64,000 nucleotides of DNA from Candidatus Nitrosocosmicus oleophilus (GTDB taxonomy: Archaea; Thermoproteota; Nitrososphaeria; Nitrososphaerales; Nitrososphaeraceae), in NCBI RefSeq assembly GCF_000802205.1, contig NZ_CP012850.1, forward strand, positions 1,860,001 to 1,924,000, written 5' to 3'. Positions 16,959 to 27,046 of the stretch are shown in pieces. Under the pieces are notes generated by a model that was not told the DNA's origin, ran no database searches, and saw nothing but the letters and a program-made list of their open reading frames with translations. The position numbers were made by a program, and so were the translations under genes. Numbering within the stretch: the first letter of the stretch is position 1; each line of letters begins with the position of its first letter.

Positions 16959-18479
16959 TTATTGCTTTGGCTTGGTTTGCTCTGATTCTGCTCCCATTTT
17001 GATTGCGGTTCGCCTCATCATTATACAGAGGACTATGGTAACAAATGAAAGGATTGCACCGGTCAAGAATACCAAGTTAAAGGCCATTGCACTAGGCGTT
17101 GGATCAGTTGTACCTGGGAGATCCGAAGCAGGGACAATAAAAAGGGATAAGAATACGCCTGAGATCACAGGGCCAATTGCTCCACCTATAATTCTCATGG
17201 TTGCGTTTGTTGCAGAAACCATTCCTGTTGACTCCTTTGGTGTAAAACTTAGCATTATGTTTGGTACGAGTGTGATAAAGATTCCTCCCAATGCGAAGCC
17301 TAGAAGAACAATTGCTGTTTGCAAGGGTGTATCGTGAAAAGCGAGTAGAGCAAACATTCCGATCGTAAGGATTATGGCTCCTGGTACGATAAATCTAAGA
17401 TTACCACGTTTGACTGCCATAAAACCCACTATAGGGCCAAGAACTACGAATAACAAAGCCTGTGGCAATTGTAGCAATCCAACACTAGCTGTACTCATTC
17501 CTAATCCATACGGTTCGGGTGTTTGACCTAAAGTAGGAATTGTAGTGAAAATCAAGTACTGAATAATTCCCAGCATTAGAAAAGTCATATTGGCGATCAA
17601 GACGATCTTACCAAACGCTAACTTTAGGTTAACAAGGGGGATCTTACTTCTCTTTTCAATTATCAAGAATGCTGCAAGTGAAGCTACAGCTAATACCAAA
17701 AATGTCCAGAACTTTGTAGCTCCCTCTGCCCCCATCCCTAAGAATGTAAAAGTCAGCATGAAGGATGAAATAGTTAGAACAAGGGTAATCAGTCCTGGTA
17801 TGTCTACTAGTTCTGTAAATTTTTGTTTCTTGACTTTGCCATTTGAAGCTCCATTTGCATTATTACTAACTGTAGGAGTTCCAATATTGGGGATAAATTT
17901 CCAAAGTAGGAACAATAAGATTAGGGAGAACGGAATAGCAGAAAGAAATACTCCTTCCCAACCTCCAATAGCAACAACTACAGCTCCTAATACCAGCCCA
18001 ACTGCACTACCGCCTTGATACATAGATAAGATTACGCCCTGAGCCATGGGTATTTTCTTTACTCCAAAAACTTCTCTTGCGATTCTTATACTGACTGGTA
18101 CAAGCGCTACAGCTATCCCTTGTAATATTCTAAGCGCAATGAGGGAATAGAACTCTTGAGCTAGAGGAGCAAGCATTACCCCAACCGTATAACATATAAA
18201 AACTATAAGTAGCATTTTTTTGGCACCATAGAGGTCGGCCAGCCTTCCAATTACAATAGTTACGGCAGCTCCTGAAACAAGATAGGCAGTAAGTGTCCAA
18301 GTGACTAAACTATAATCTACATTAAATTCTGTAGCCATCGAGGGTAAGGCAGGGGTTAAAGATGTATGAACATACAATACTAAAACTATGCTAAATCCCA
18401 TTGTCCATAAAATCAAGTTTGGATGTTTATATTTGGTGTTACCACTGTCAACATCCTTGGTATCGCCTACTTTGGCCAT
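16959..18479 (-). CDS. MFS transporter, DHA2-like, 14 TM
   Basis: This 506-residue integral membrane exporter has about 14 hydrophobic segments, motif A between TM2 and TM3 (GRLADLYGAKK, about residues 78-88), and the TM4 signature ALRILQGIAVALVPV. The central loop (about 198-220) is short and polar. It is more similar to the island-borne transporter at 1272-2804 than to the EmrB-like one at 50476, sharing for example the block from the N-terminal SSWVMTAY/VTWTLTAY region through the TM5 repeat. A TATA-like AATATTTATATAC lies about 30 nt before the ATG. The substrate is unknown. Confidence 0.85.
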   Translation of the reverse strand: MAKVGDTKDVDSGNTKYKHPNLILWTMGFSIVLVLYVHTSLTPALPSMATEFNVDYSLVTWTLTAYLVSGAAVTIVIGRLADLYGAKKMLLIVFICYTVGVMLAPLAQEFYSLIALRILQGIAVALVPVSIRIAREVFGVKKIPMAQGVILSMYQGGSAVGLVLGAVVVAIGGWEGVFLSAIPFSLILLFLLWKFIPNIGTPTVSNNANGASNGKVKKQKFTELVDIPGLITLVLTISSFMLTFTFLGMGAEGATKFWTFLVLAVASLAAFLIIEKRSKIPLVNLKLAFGKIVLIANMTFLMLGIIQYLIFTTIPTLGQTPEPYGLGMSTASVGLLQLPQALLFVVLGPIVGFMAVKRGNLRFIVPGAIILTIGMFALLAFHDTPLQTAIVLLGFALGGIFITLVPNIMLSFTPKESTGMVSATNATMRIIGGAIGPVISGVFLSLFIVPASDLPGTTDPTPSAMAFNLVFLTGAILSFVTIVLCIMMRRTAIKMGAESEQTKPKQ

Positions 18480-18917
18480 TAATAAAATTTACATGCTTGG
18501 TCGTGTATATAAATATTGGTTCAGGGATTCAGATGGTAATTAAAAGAAATCCAAGTCTTTTCGAATCATCCATATCCAAAAAGTATCTTAATTGAAAGGA
18601 CCTTTGTAATGTGAGATACTCTGACTTAAGTGTCTTTCATCTCTTAAATTGCAGAGAAGTATTTGAAAAATTATCTATTATTATCGGTATACTCCCACTT
18701 TATTTGCCAATAATTATCCAAATTCTAGTAACGTTAGCTAGCACTTTGCAAATCAAGGACAAGAGTCCTGGATACCTCAAGGTAATATGATCTTAAAGGG
18801 GTATTTAACATGGTATGCTTATTTGGATCAACCCGTTTTAATCTAGATCCAAGTATTTTGAAAGTATATATGCAGAACAAGACTTCTTTGATACCAAATC
18901 AATATTAGTTTCAAAAG
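18480..18917. other. gene-free stretch
   Basis: 438 bp with the promoter of the MFS gene at its left end; nothing else is recognised. Confidence 0.45.
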
Positions 18918-20177
18918 CTAGGAATTTCCGTCTGTTGTTGCATCCACATTTAACTTTGATTTTCTTAAATATCTACTCAACAGTATTGGATTTACAAGTA
19001 GATTAACTAGGATTAGGGAAAACACCAAAGTAACAAAAAGAGCCTTGTATTCATAGTCAGTTGGGAGAGAAAGCACTAAAGCCACACATATTCCGCCTCT
19101 CAATCCCCCATATATGAGAACTTTTTGCCATTTAGTAGGTATTCTAACGTGTGCTATACGCAATAATGCGTCTCCTCCAAGAACCAGGACTACTCTTGCC
19201 AGTATTACTATACCAATTGGGGCAAGGGTGATAAGAATCCATGACCAGATATCAGTTAGGTGTAAATAATAAATCGCCATGGATACTCCCATTAGATAGA
19301 ATAAAAGTGCATTTAGCATAAAAGCCAGGTAATCCCAATACAAGTGAAATGATTGCATCATTTCTGAAAGTAGATCCTTATGTGTTTTTATCAAAACCAA
19401 AGCAAGAAAAACTATTGTTACTACACCTGAGACGTGCAAAAAGTGATCCGCTATTACATATCCTCCAATGACCATTGCTATTGACAATGTAAAACTTACA
19501 AATTCAGTTCCTTTCCAACGATTCAGCACTTTACCACCTGCATACCCTATAGCGCTCCCAAGGATAACAGAACCAACCATGGACCAAACGAAAGAAATGG
19601 ATGTATTTACAAATGAGAAAGCAAGACTTGAAAATACGATACCAGATATGACACTAAAAGAAATCAAGGAGGTGGCATCATTCAAAAGTGATTCCCACTC
19701 TATAAGTACATTAAGTCTGTAAGGAATGGGAAACTTCTTAAAGATTGTTGACACAGCTACAGGATCGGTGGATGCAACTATGGCTCCAAAGAGTAATGCA
19801 TGGATAAGCGGAATACCAAAAATTACACTAATACCTATTCCTATCAGGAACAATGTAATGATCACCCCAGCTACAGCATAAAATCCAATTGGGATTATTT
19901 CTTTTCTAAGATCCTGCAATTTCAAACTTCTGGCAGATTCAAAAACCAAAAGTGGAATGAAAATTAACAAAATGATTTCCGGTAGGCTGTGTTCAACAAA
20001 ACTATAAATCTCTTGCGTCTCAGCAAGATCTTGTGGTGCTGCAATTATGATCAGCCCAGCTATCATCATGATGGTTACCCATGGAATAATAAAATTCCGA
20101 GTATAATAATAAACAACGCTAGCTATTAGCAAATAACCAGATACTATGAGAAGATAATTAATGAAAACATCAACCAT
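18918..20177 (-). CDS. Na+/H+ antiporter, CPA1/NhaP family
   Basis: This is a monovalent cation:proton antiporter of the inner membrane that exchanges cytoplasmic Na+ or K+ for H+. It has twelve or thirteen hydrophobic helices. The ion-binding core is clear: ASTDPVAVSTIFKKF in the unwound helix and EWESLLNDATSLI in the following one (family form E-x-E-S-L-x-N-D). The ATG at 20177 (MVDVFINYLLIVSGYL) is preferred because it begins the first membrane helix directly; an upstream in-frame ATG at 20348 would add 57 residues rich in Cys and Lys that look untranslated. No C-terminal regulatory domain is present. Confidence 0.87.
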   Translation of the reverse strand: MVDVFINYLLIVSGYLLIASVVYYYTRNFIIPWVTIMMIAGLIIIAAPQDLAETQEIYSFVEHSLPEIILLIFIPLLVFESARSLKLQDLRKEIIPIGFYAVAGVIITLFLIGIGISVIFGIPLIHALLFGAIVASTDPVAVSTIFKKFPIPYRLNVLIEWESLLNDATSLISFSVISGIVFSSLAFSFVNTSISFVWSMVGSVILGSAIGYAGGKVLNRWKGTEFVSFTLSIAMVIGGYVIADHFLHVSGVVTIVFLALVLIKTHKDLLSEMMQSFHLYWDYLAFMLNALLFYLMGVSMAIYYLHLTDIWSWILITLAPIGIVILARVVLVLGGDALLRIAHVRIPTKWQKVLIYGGLRGGICVALVLSLPTDYEYKALFVTLVFSLILVNLLVNPILLSRYLRKSKLNVDATTDGNS

Positions 20178-21049
20178 TAAGATCCAGTATAATAACTTAG
20201 TGTTAATATGTATTTTATAATGCTTACACCACATGAATAATTTTTTATTTACTGTTACATGACTCTGAAAATTTGCTTGACAACAGCAAGATAGACTCCG
20301 TATACAAAAACTCTGGAAGCAACCCTTTTTAGTATGAATGTACCTCACAAAGGTATCTTGATTTTTTTTTGGTCATATTGGTCTGCTATCTAGTGTTAAA
20401 AACTAATTTGTAGGAATTGACTGTGCACCAGAGGTTATGTAAAATTTAAACTCATCCAAGTTTGATCTTATAGGGGTCTTGAATCCTATTTTAAATCACT
20501 GGGCTTTTAATTTGCCTCATATCAGTGATTATTCCATGGAGGGTTTGGGGAAAATATCAAGAAAAACTCTTTTTTATAGCCTTAGTAGAGTGAATATATA
20601 CGGAGACTTATCTGCTCCTTTGAATTGACCATATCATTTGTCATTTTGATTCTCTTTTATTATGTCAAATCTTAAGAGATGAAGTGAATATGTACTCACC
20701 AACATATAGTGAGATTGTAATCCTCAGACTGCGGGGTATGGAAATTAAGAATAATAATATCTCTCAATTGTTTCTTGTATCAAATTGATATGTTCTCCTG
20801 CCAGAAAATCTTGAAGCAATTAGGAGTTTTCATGTATCATAAGTCTAAACAAGAACTAATTCTCAAGTTGGAGAGTTCATAATTTAGCTGGTCTAAATTC
20901 TTGTTCCATAGTCATATTCATTTGGGCTATCTATTCGAGTCTGGGTACAAGTATCTAGGGTGGTGATGTGAACATAGGATCTTACCCTTAGATTAGACAA
21001 ATTAAACCATGACGATCTAATATTAACCATAATGTGTAACTTTCCTCAG
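20178..21049. other. gene-free stretch
   Basis: 872 bp; the left end holds the antiporter promoter (a TTATAAAATAC-like box near 20210). No other signal is visible. Confidence 0.4.
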
Positions 21050-21556
21050 TCATGAAGGAGGTGACCTGATTGTATCATGTCTGACCTTTACTCCCATCAA
21101 TATATATGAAGCCGTTATTGGGATTATAAGTAAAAACGCGACAACAAGTAATGGATCATTTAGTTGTCCCGCAATCAACTGTGTTACAATGAATCTTACT
21201 AATATTACCGTAACTGGAACAATTAGGGAAAAATATGCAAGCAGATAAAGGCGCTTTGTAAAAAGGGAAAGCTTGTGCTCTTGCCCTATGTATAAACCAA
21301 ATATCACAAAAGCCAATCCTGTCATAAATACAATTATGGTAATGTAAAGTGCAAAGGTACTCCCACGTCTTGACTGTTCTAAAAGCTCTATAATTCTATC
21401 GAGCTGCGCTGCAGTTTGATTAGCTGTTTTATCTGATGCACTAGGATTTTCAGACGATTGGGCAAGAATTACTGGAGTTAAAAAGAAAGTTGGAGCTAGT
21501 ACCAATAATATTAGCGGAAGGAAATAAATAGATAATATTAGCAGCCTTTGTACCAC
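21050..21556 (-). CDS. four-helix membrane protein, unknown
   Basis: The 168-residue product begins with a signal-peptide-like helix (LLILSIYFLPLILLVLAPTFF, then a cut-like ILAQSS). A polar region of about 35 residues with a helical LDRIIELLEQSRRG segment follows, then three more membrane helices (about 70-90, 103-125, 135-155). I do not recognise the family. The topology suggests an external or luminal loop with a coiled-coil tendency anchored by a helical bundle. It stands alone, with gaps of over 250 bp on both sides. Confidence 0.65.
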   Translation of the reverse strand: MVQRLLILSIYFLPLILLVLAPTFFLTPVILAQSSENPSASDKTANQTAAQLDRIIELLEQSRRGSTFALYITIIVFMTGLAFVIFGLYIGQEHKLSLFTKRLYLLAYFSLIVPVTVILVRFIVTQLIAGQLNDPLLVVAFLLIIPITASYILMGVKVRHDTIRSPPS

Positions 21557-21822
21557 AAAAGGATTTGTAACTAGTCTTTATTAAGTGGTATCTAGTGAGG
21601 AGCAAGATATTTTTGGATATTCAATTCCTTATTGCCAAAAGCAAGATACTTCCATGATCATAACAAAAAATGATATTGCGTTACATATCAATAGATAAAA
21701 AGTACAAACTCCACTTTGGCTTAGAGGTTCACAATTAAATCAGCTTTATGTCTATTGTACAACCATGTTTTGACAATGCTTAGATATGTTGAATAATTAT
21801 GTATTTTTTACAAAGAAAAAGA

Positions 21823-22254
21823 TTATTTAGGAGGTTCAGGCACCACTGCCTCCACTAGACCCATCTTCATTGCGGGTGTAAGTGCATCAAATACTGTCCA
21901 TACTTCTTTGATTTTATTACCATCAAAATGAAAAATCTCCATACCATAGGTATCAAACTTCTCATGACTGGCTGGGATTCCCATGAATTCTCCTTCCTGT
22001 GTTGCTGCTACAATCCATCTAATAACGACCTTGTTTTCTTCTGCAAATGAATCTTGGATCTTGAATTTTATATCGGGCCATGTTTCTCTTGTTTCCTTAA
22101 TAGATTGTTTAAAATCGATAATCCCAGTAACATATTCTCCACCATGCCAAATTATGTCTTCAGTAAATAATTCATCAATTTCGTTCAATTCTCCTTTATT
22201 GCAGACATTTTCTATAAATCTCGTGACAGCATTCAAATTGTCGGTTTCAGACAT
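21823..22254 (-). CDS. SnoaL-like (NTF2-fold) protein
   Basis: A small soluble alpha+beta-barrel protein of 143 residues with the SnoaL/ester-cyclase pattern. It has an N-terminal helix pair (VTRFIENVCNKGELNEIDELFTEDIIWHG), a WPDIKFKIQDSFAEENKVVIRW strand hairpin, a GIPAS turn, and a closing strand IFHFDGNKIKEVWTVFD. Family members bind or isomerise small hydrophobic compounds, but many have no known reaction, and no catalytic residue can be assigned here. There is no signal peptide, unlike the related broken gene at 4697-5748. The ATG at 22254 is the first start; the gene is followed by a T-rich stretch. Confidence 0.8.
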   Translation of the reverse strand: MSETDNLNAVTRFIENVCNKGELNEIDELFTEDIIWHGGEYVTGIIDFKQSIKETRETWPDIKFKIQDSFAEENKVVIRWIVAATQEGEFMGIPASHEKFDTYGMEIFHFDGNKIKEVWTVFDALTPAMKMGLVEAVVPEPPK

Positions 22255-22539
22255 ATCGTTGTTTTAATACATGTTGCATTTAAGGTTTCTGTTTAGCAGT
22301 ACATTGAGTAATTATTCAGAAACAAATGTAGAAAATACTTCTACCTAAACCTGACGACGATGTAAAGCTAAAAGATAAAAAAATCTTTTACACTCATTTG
22401 CTCTATTTTTTGAATGCTTTTTACTCTGCCCTCTTTGATAAATAATTTTACAAGCGCTAAAGTAAGCTTGTATTCTCGTTGCACAAATTAGCTAGATTTG
22501 AACCTCATTTTACCTTACCAAAATACTTGCTGACATAAT

Positions 22540-23970
22540 CTAACCTGGTTTAGTAAAAGTTTGTTTTAACCGGTCAAATTCGCTGATTGCATCGTCATAA
22601 CCACGCTGTAGCAACAAATCTATCGTCTTTTTTGAAAAATCGAATATCTTATTTGAAATGGTGTGTTCATCATTTTTGCGGTTTACTCGAATAAGCTCAT
22701 CTATTTGAAATCTTCCTGCAAGAAGATCTGAATATTTCTTAAGTCTTGGAAAAAAACTAGGATTTGCTGTCTTTTCATCTAAAAGCTGATCGATAATCTC
22801 TTTCTTTACTCCGTTCTCTGTTGATACTTTGATTAATCTCCTAACTAAATTTACGTAATCTGATATTATTAATAATGTTTGTTCTTCTTGGGAGCTCCGA
22901 TCAGAAAATGTAATATCATTATTTCTGTTGATGGCTGCATCCCTATCCTGTGGAATTTCATCTTGTCTTGTTGGGTGTAGATTAACAATACAAACACCCA
23001 ATCTTGGTACATTTTCTTTCAGTCCTCTGGTTTTGTACCAGTACCATCTATGTTTTAATACTAATTGCATTAATGGCGTATTTGTCATAAGGCCTCCATC
23101 CCAGAAATATCGAATATCTTTTCTGGGTTTATTTTGAGGTGAAGAAGATGTCAATCCAGTGTGATTATCTTCTACGAGGATTTTGCAATAATCAAAATTT
23201 ACAGGAAATGACCCACTAGCAATGACATGATCAGCAGTAATTCCATCATCATATCTTATTGTATACTTAAAAACTGGTTCTTTTTCATCTCTCATTAAAA
23301 ATTCCCCATATTCAGATTTTCTTGAACCGTCCTCAGTCGCATGACTATCAAACGTTACCGGAATTCCTTCAGCAACATCAACCGCAACAAGTAGTAGCCT
23401 AGGTTGATCGGCCTCTTCCGATGTAGCTATGGGAAATTTCACAAATCGCTCCAGGCTCTTTTTTAATGGTTCGTTACTATATCTATACCACACGTTATCT
23501 GAATCAAAGAACTTATGATCATAGGTAGGGGTATGAAGATAAAAAGCATTGGGTACTCCATAAAGGGCAAATTCCTTTGCTGAGTAATATCTCCGGGCAG
23601 CTTCGGAAGTAGCAGTATTCTTATTGAACTTGTGGAAATAATCCCACCACATTTCAAAGAACGGATTTTTATCTACTTTTGATTCTTTAGAAAGATAATG
23701 CCAAAATTCTATGAGCCGTTCTGCTGACCCCTCATAGGTTTGATTTTCTATAACATAACTTACCAATACTGCAGAATTTATCGCACCAATTGATGTCCCT
23801 GCAACAATATCAAATGTGGATTTTTTCTCATTCCCGTGATCTCTATCCCACTTGGACAAGAATTCATAAATGCCTCTGTATGCCCCAGCTTCATAAGCAC
23901 CCAACGAACCCCCACCCTGAAGTACCAATGCTCTCTCTTTTGTTGGAATAGTATTGATTTTATTACTCAT
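22540..23970 (-). CDS. patatin-like phospholipase (paralogue)
   Basis: This is the second patatin of the window, 476 residues, with intact active-site parts: oxyanion loop GGGSLGAYEAG (19-29), GTSIG with Ser60, and the catalytic Asp in FWDGGLMTNTP. It aligns along its whole length with the enzyme at 13307-14779, including the blocks RLIEFWHYL, RRYYSAKEF, RLLLVAVDVAEG and the C-terminal HTISNKIFDFS. That argues for gene duplication rather than separate acquisition. There is no signal peptide. The lipid substrate is unknown. Ten kilobases and several unrelated genes separate the two copies. Confidence 0.88.
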   Translation of the reverse strand: MSNKINTIPTKERALVLQGGGSLGAYEAGAYRGIYEFLSKWDRDHGNEKKSTFDIVAGTSIGAINSAVLVSYVIENQTYEGSAERLIEFWHYLSKESKVDKNPFFEMWWDYFHKFNKNTATSEAARRYYSAKEFALYGVPNAFYLHTPTYDHKFFDSDNVWYRYSNEPLKKSLERFVKFPIATSEEADQPRLLLVAVDVAEGIPVTFDSHATEDGSRKSEYGEFLMRDEKEPVFKYTIRYDDGITADHVIASGSFPVNFDYCKILVEDNHTGLTSSSPQNKPRKDIRYFWDGGLMTNTPLMQLVLKHRWYWYKTRGLKENVPRLGVCIVNLHPTRQDEIPQDRDAAINRNNDITFSDRSSQEEQTLLIISDYVNLVRRLIKVSTENGVKKEIIDQLLDEKTANPSFFPRLKKYSDLLAGRFQIDELIRVNRKNDEHTISNKIFDFSKKTIDLLLQRGYDDAISEFDRLKQTFTKPG

Positions 23971-24488
23971 ATGATCTATCTTGAATATGATATCCTTTGG
24001 ATTAAACTTTTAGACATTAAAGTAACCTTCAAATCCTCATAACTGACCGATTTCAATATGAAACCTCATTTAATTTCTACATTATGGTGACAGGGGAAGC
24101 CTAATGTAAAAAATTGTAGGGTTTGCACATGACCGCATGGGGATATTCAAACAACAAGGGAGCACGTTTGTTTTGAACATAATATGAATATCTACAAATC
24201 TATAAATTGATGACTGTACTATTTATGGTAACTAAATATCTTGGCGAGTTTCCAAACCAACAATGGTTGGCAGGATATGAAACTTAAAATCATTTATTAT
24301 CACAAATTGCAAAGCGATGATAAATTTAATACGAGCGTACCTAAGGAATTGGTGCATATCAAAATACTCAAGAATTAATTTAAAGCGGTTATTTTGACAT
24401 AATAATTTTTTTTTACCAAAGTCTATTCGTGGTCTGAGTGAAGAAAAAAAGATGTAATGCTACTATCGGTTTAAAAAAGATAATTATA
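23971..24488. other. gene-free stretch
   Basis: 518 bp between the patatin promoter region and the stop of the glycosidase gene; nothing is recognised. Confidence 0.45.
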
Positions 24489-26840
24489 TCATTTAAAATT
24501 AAATGTCGTAAAGGTGACATTATTGGCCATTTCGCTTATCTTTTTAGGCAAATTTTTCATATCCAGTTGATCAATTTTTCCTTTTGCAACTATCAGGTAA
24601 TTAAACTGAAGGTCGTTTGATGGTTGCCAATACAAAAGCTGATTATCTTTATCCCATTTTATCTCATTACTAGAGGTGGCCCAGACTGTGAACTCTGGGG
24701 TATAATGAGTATCAAACGGTATAAAAATGACAGTTGGCTTTTCGGAAACAACTTTCCCTTTTAGAACAATGGCTGCATATTTTGAATCAACGTCAAAAAA
24801 TAAAGCGTATGGCTTTGCCGAACTCCTCATTGGGTATGGACGTGCCACTACGTCCATATTCCGTGGTCTTCTTTCTGGTCCAAGGAGTGAGTAATTTTCT
24901 AGGTTCCAATTATCTTTTAACTCTTCGGTATTATACAGATCATAATTCCAAATTGTTGAATTTAGCAAGAGCGCGTCTATTTGATCATATTGTAGATTCA
25001 GATACTCTCTGACTTGTTCTCCTTCTTGAAACGCTCCAAATTCTGTTAGAAAAGGAATAAATCCTCTTTCGATAGCAGCATTGTGTAGCTGTCTAAACAT
25101 TTCAGGAAATTGTTTCTTGTACGTGTATATACTTTCAGGAATCGGTACAAAAGAGCTAGCAACTGCCATCGGATCATAAAAATGAAACGACAAGACACCG
25201 TTAGAATCAAAATTAGAAATCGATGATGGATCTTTGGGAAGATATGTAAGCAATTTCATTTCTACTGTCTTCTTATCAGCCATCACCTTTTTTATAAAAT
25301 TCATGTTAAATGATTGTTTAATCTCAAGTGGTGCTGCCCCATAGGCCATAGGCGATCCTTCCGCAGGGAAAGTCCAGTCTACCCGAGGTTCAATAAATAT
25401 AAAGAGATTCTGGTCAACTTTTCCGATGTTAGAATTTACATCTCGATAAAAGTCCATAAGATACTTTTGCTCAAATTCTTCTTTTGGTATCAGCCCTGGA
25501 TGGGGTTCATTAAAAGGCTCGACTCCTAATATAGCGGGGTGGGTATTTCCGTTGTTTAACCACTGTAAATGCTTGACAGTTAGTTCAATTGTCTTTTCTA
25601 GGTGCGTACGTACTGGGTAATGTACTAAACCTTCATCTTTGTTTGTCAAGTCATTTTCCCAAAAGGATTTGAAAGTATGTTTTAGGGATTTATTTGTCAT
25701 GTACTTTATTTGCCATTTCTTGTCAGGGGGTGGTGGGATCTGAGTCAGCGCTGGTTTGGGATGTTCTTCATCTACCGCTATTGTCCAGTCAGGAAACCCA
25801 TCTCCTCCATATATCTCGTTTGCAACGTCTTGATGAAAATCAAGGATAACGTAGATATTTCTTTTATAAAGCTCTTTTATTATTCTATTTAAGAATGACA
25901 GATATTCTTTACCTTCTTCGGAGAGGTCATTTAGGTCTGAATTTGGCTTGGACTCTAATGCTTTCCACGATACAAGAAGACGTGCTACATTAAAACCACT
26001 AGTCTTTAGAAGGTCCAGTCCAGGCTTGACCGAATGAATTTCATCATCTAAATCTAGCTTTGATAATTCCTTTACCTCAAGCGGCGAAATGGGAAGGTAT
26101 GGTGGCAGTTTACTCCGGCCTCCAAAATTTACTCCCCGAAATATGGTGTACCTTCCATGCTCATCTCTAAACCATGAGCCATCTTTCCAAAATCCCTTAA
26201 CGTCCTTTGGTAAAGGCATGACACTCTCATTGTCGCTAGCCTCTTTTGTAACTAAATTGTCAGAATTAGTCTGAGACTTAGCTGCCTGCTTTCTAGATCT
26301 AATTCCAGCCAAAATTACTTGTATGCCACTTACTGCCAGTGCTATTGCCGTCATTATGAGAAGAAGTGCTAACCCAAATTTTTCAGAAACTATTACCAAA
26401 ATAGATAGGGAAGTTATTAATATTCCCAAAAGCATGGCTTCATAATCATAACCCTCTTCTTTTTTCTTCTTTAGACTTTTTACTATCCTTATAGCCCCAT
26501 TGGCAAGTAAGCCAAACCCAAGAAATAATATTAGGTATTTAGTCGCGAATTCTGGAAAGAAAAAACCTGAGCCAATGTAGATGATAAGCCCAAGACCAAT
26601 GCCAATATTGATTAACCGAGATCTTTTCTTGACACCCTTGGAGGTCAAACCGCTTATCAGCCTTTCTGCCCCGAGCATCATAAGACCTATCCCAGCCAAG
26701 AATAGCCAGATATATGCGCCCGCCGCAGTGTGGGTTCCATAAAACACAACTACTCCTGAAAGGATCAAACAAATGGTCCCTACAATAATCTGGAAAATCC
26801 AAAAGAATGAATGTCTTAAAGCGGGTGTCGGTCGGTGCAT
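24489..26840 (-). CDS. HdeD-like membrane domain fused to GH5 glycosidase
   Basis: This is a 783-residue fusion. Residues 1-185 are six hydrophobic helices of the HdeD/DUF308 type (compare 2899-3465 and 27898-28452). A polar linker spans 185-215. Residues 216-690 form a TIM-barrel glycoside hydrolase of family 5 with DFHQD (334-338), the acid/base Glu445 in FNEP, HFYDP (553-557), the nucleophile Glu600 in FLTEFGA, and Trp631. The GDG.PDW insertion and a C-terminal beta domain (about 695-765) resemble endoglycoceramidase-like members. These cleave glycan from glycolipid, which would fit a membrane-bound enzyme acting on glycolipid headgroups. An even helix count with N-in topology would leave the catalytic part in the cytoplasm, an open point. 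The ATG lies about 25 nt after a TATA box. Confidence 0.85.
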   Translation of the reverse strand: MHRPTPALRHSFFWIFQIIVGTICLILSGVVVFYGTHTAAGAYIWLFLAGIGLMMLGAERLISGLTSKGVKKRSRLINIGIGLGLIIYIGSGFFFPEFATKYLILFLGFGLLANGAIRIVKSLKKKKEEGYDYEAMLLGILITSLSILVIVSEKFGLALLLIMTAIALAVSGIQVILAGIRSRKQAAKSQTNSDNLVTKEASDNESVMPLPKDVKGFWKDGSWFRDEHGRYTIFRGVNFGGRSKLPPYLPISPLEVKELSKLDLDDEIHSVKPGLDLLKTSGFNVARLLVSWKALESKPNSDLNDLSEEGKEYLSFLNRIIKELYKRNIYVILDFHQDVANEIYGGDGFPDWTIAVDEEHPKPALTQIPPPPDKKWQIKYMTNKSLKHTFKSFWENDLTNKDEGLVHYPVRTHLEKTIELTVKHLQWLNNGNTHPAILGVEPFNEPHPGLIPKEEFEQKYLMDFYRDVNSNIGKVDQNLFIFIEPRVDWTFPAEGSPMAYGAAPLEIKQSFNMNFIKKVMADKKTVEMKLLTYLPKDPSSISNFDSNGVLSFHFYDPMAVASSFVPIPESIYTYKKQFPEMFRQLHNAAIERGFIPFLTEFGAFQEGEQVREYLNLQYDQIDALLLNSTIWNYDLYNTEELKDNWNLENYSLLGPERRPRNMDVVARPYPMRSSAKPYALFFDVDSKYAAIVLKGKVVSEKPTVIFIPFDTHYTPEFTVWATSSNEIKWDKDNQLLYWQPSNDLQFNYLIVAKGKIDQLDMKNLPKKISEMANNVTFTTFNFK

Positions 26841-26860
26841 TTAGAAGGGGAGTACAATGT

Positions 26861-26871
26861 ATCATAAATAG
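26861..26871. promoter_or_regulatory. TATA box, possibly shared by divergent genes
   Basis: ATCATAAATAG reads as CTATTTATGAT on the minus strand, centred about 26 nt before the glycosidase ATG (26840), as expected for a leaderless transcript. On the plus strand it is about 19 nt before the ATG of a small frame at 26885. Confidence 0.45.
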
Positions 26872-26884
26872 TTTTAGAACAATC

Positions 26885-27046
26885 ATGGATTCTGATCAAA
26901 GTAGCGAGATAAATCTCAGGTGTATTATTTTTCATATTCTTAAAAGAAACAGACTGGCTTCAGAACATAGAGTTTGGGTCGAATTTGTAGATGATACGTT
27001 ATATTTAGTAACACATCAAAGGCCGTATCTCCATCTTATAAGCTAG
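26885..27046 (+). CDS. possible small protein, 53 aa
   Basis: A 53-codon frame from an ATG just downstream of a TATA-like element, divergent from the glycosidase gene. The peptide (MDSDQSSEINLRCIIF... ending THQRPYLHLIS) has an acidic start, a basic middle and a strand-like RVWVEFVDDTLYLVT segment. No family is recognised. The short distance to the TATA box and the lack of a ribosome site make it uncertain. Confidence 0.35.
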   Translation: MDSDQSSEINLRCIIFHILKRNRLASEHRVWVEFVDDTLYLVTHQRPYLHLIS

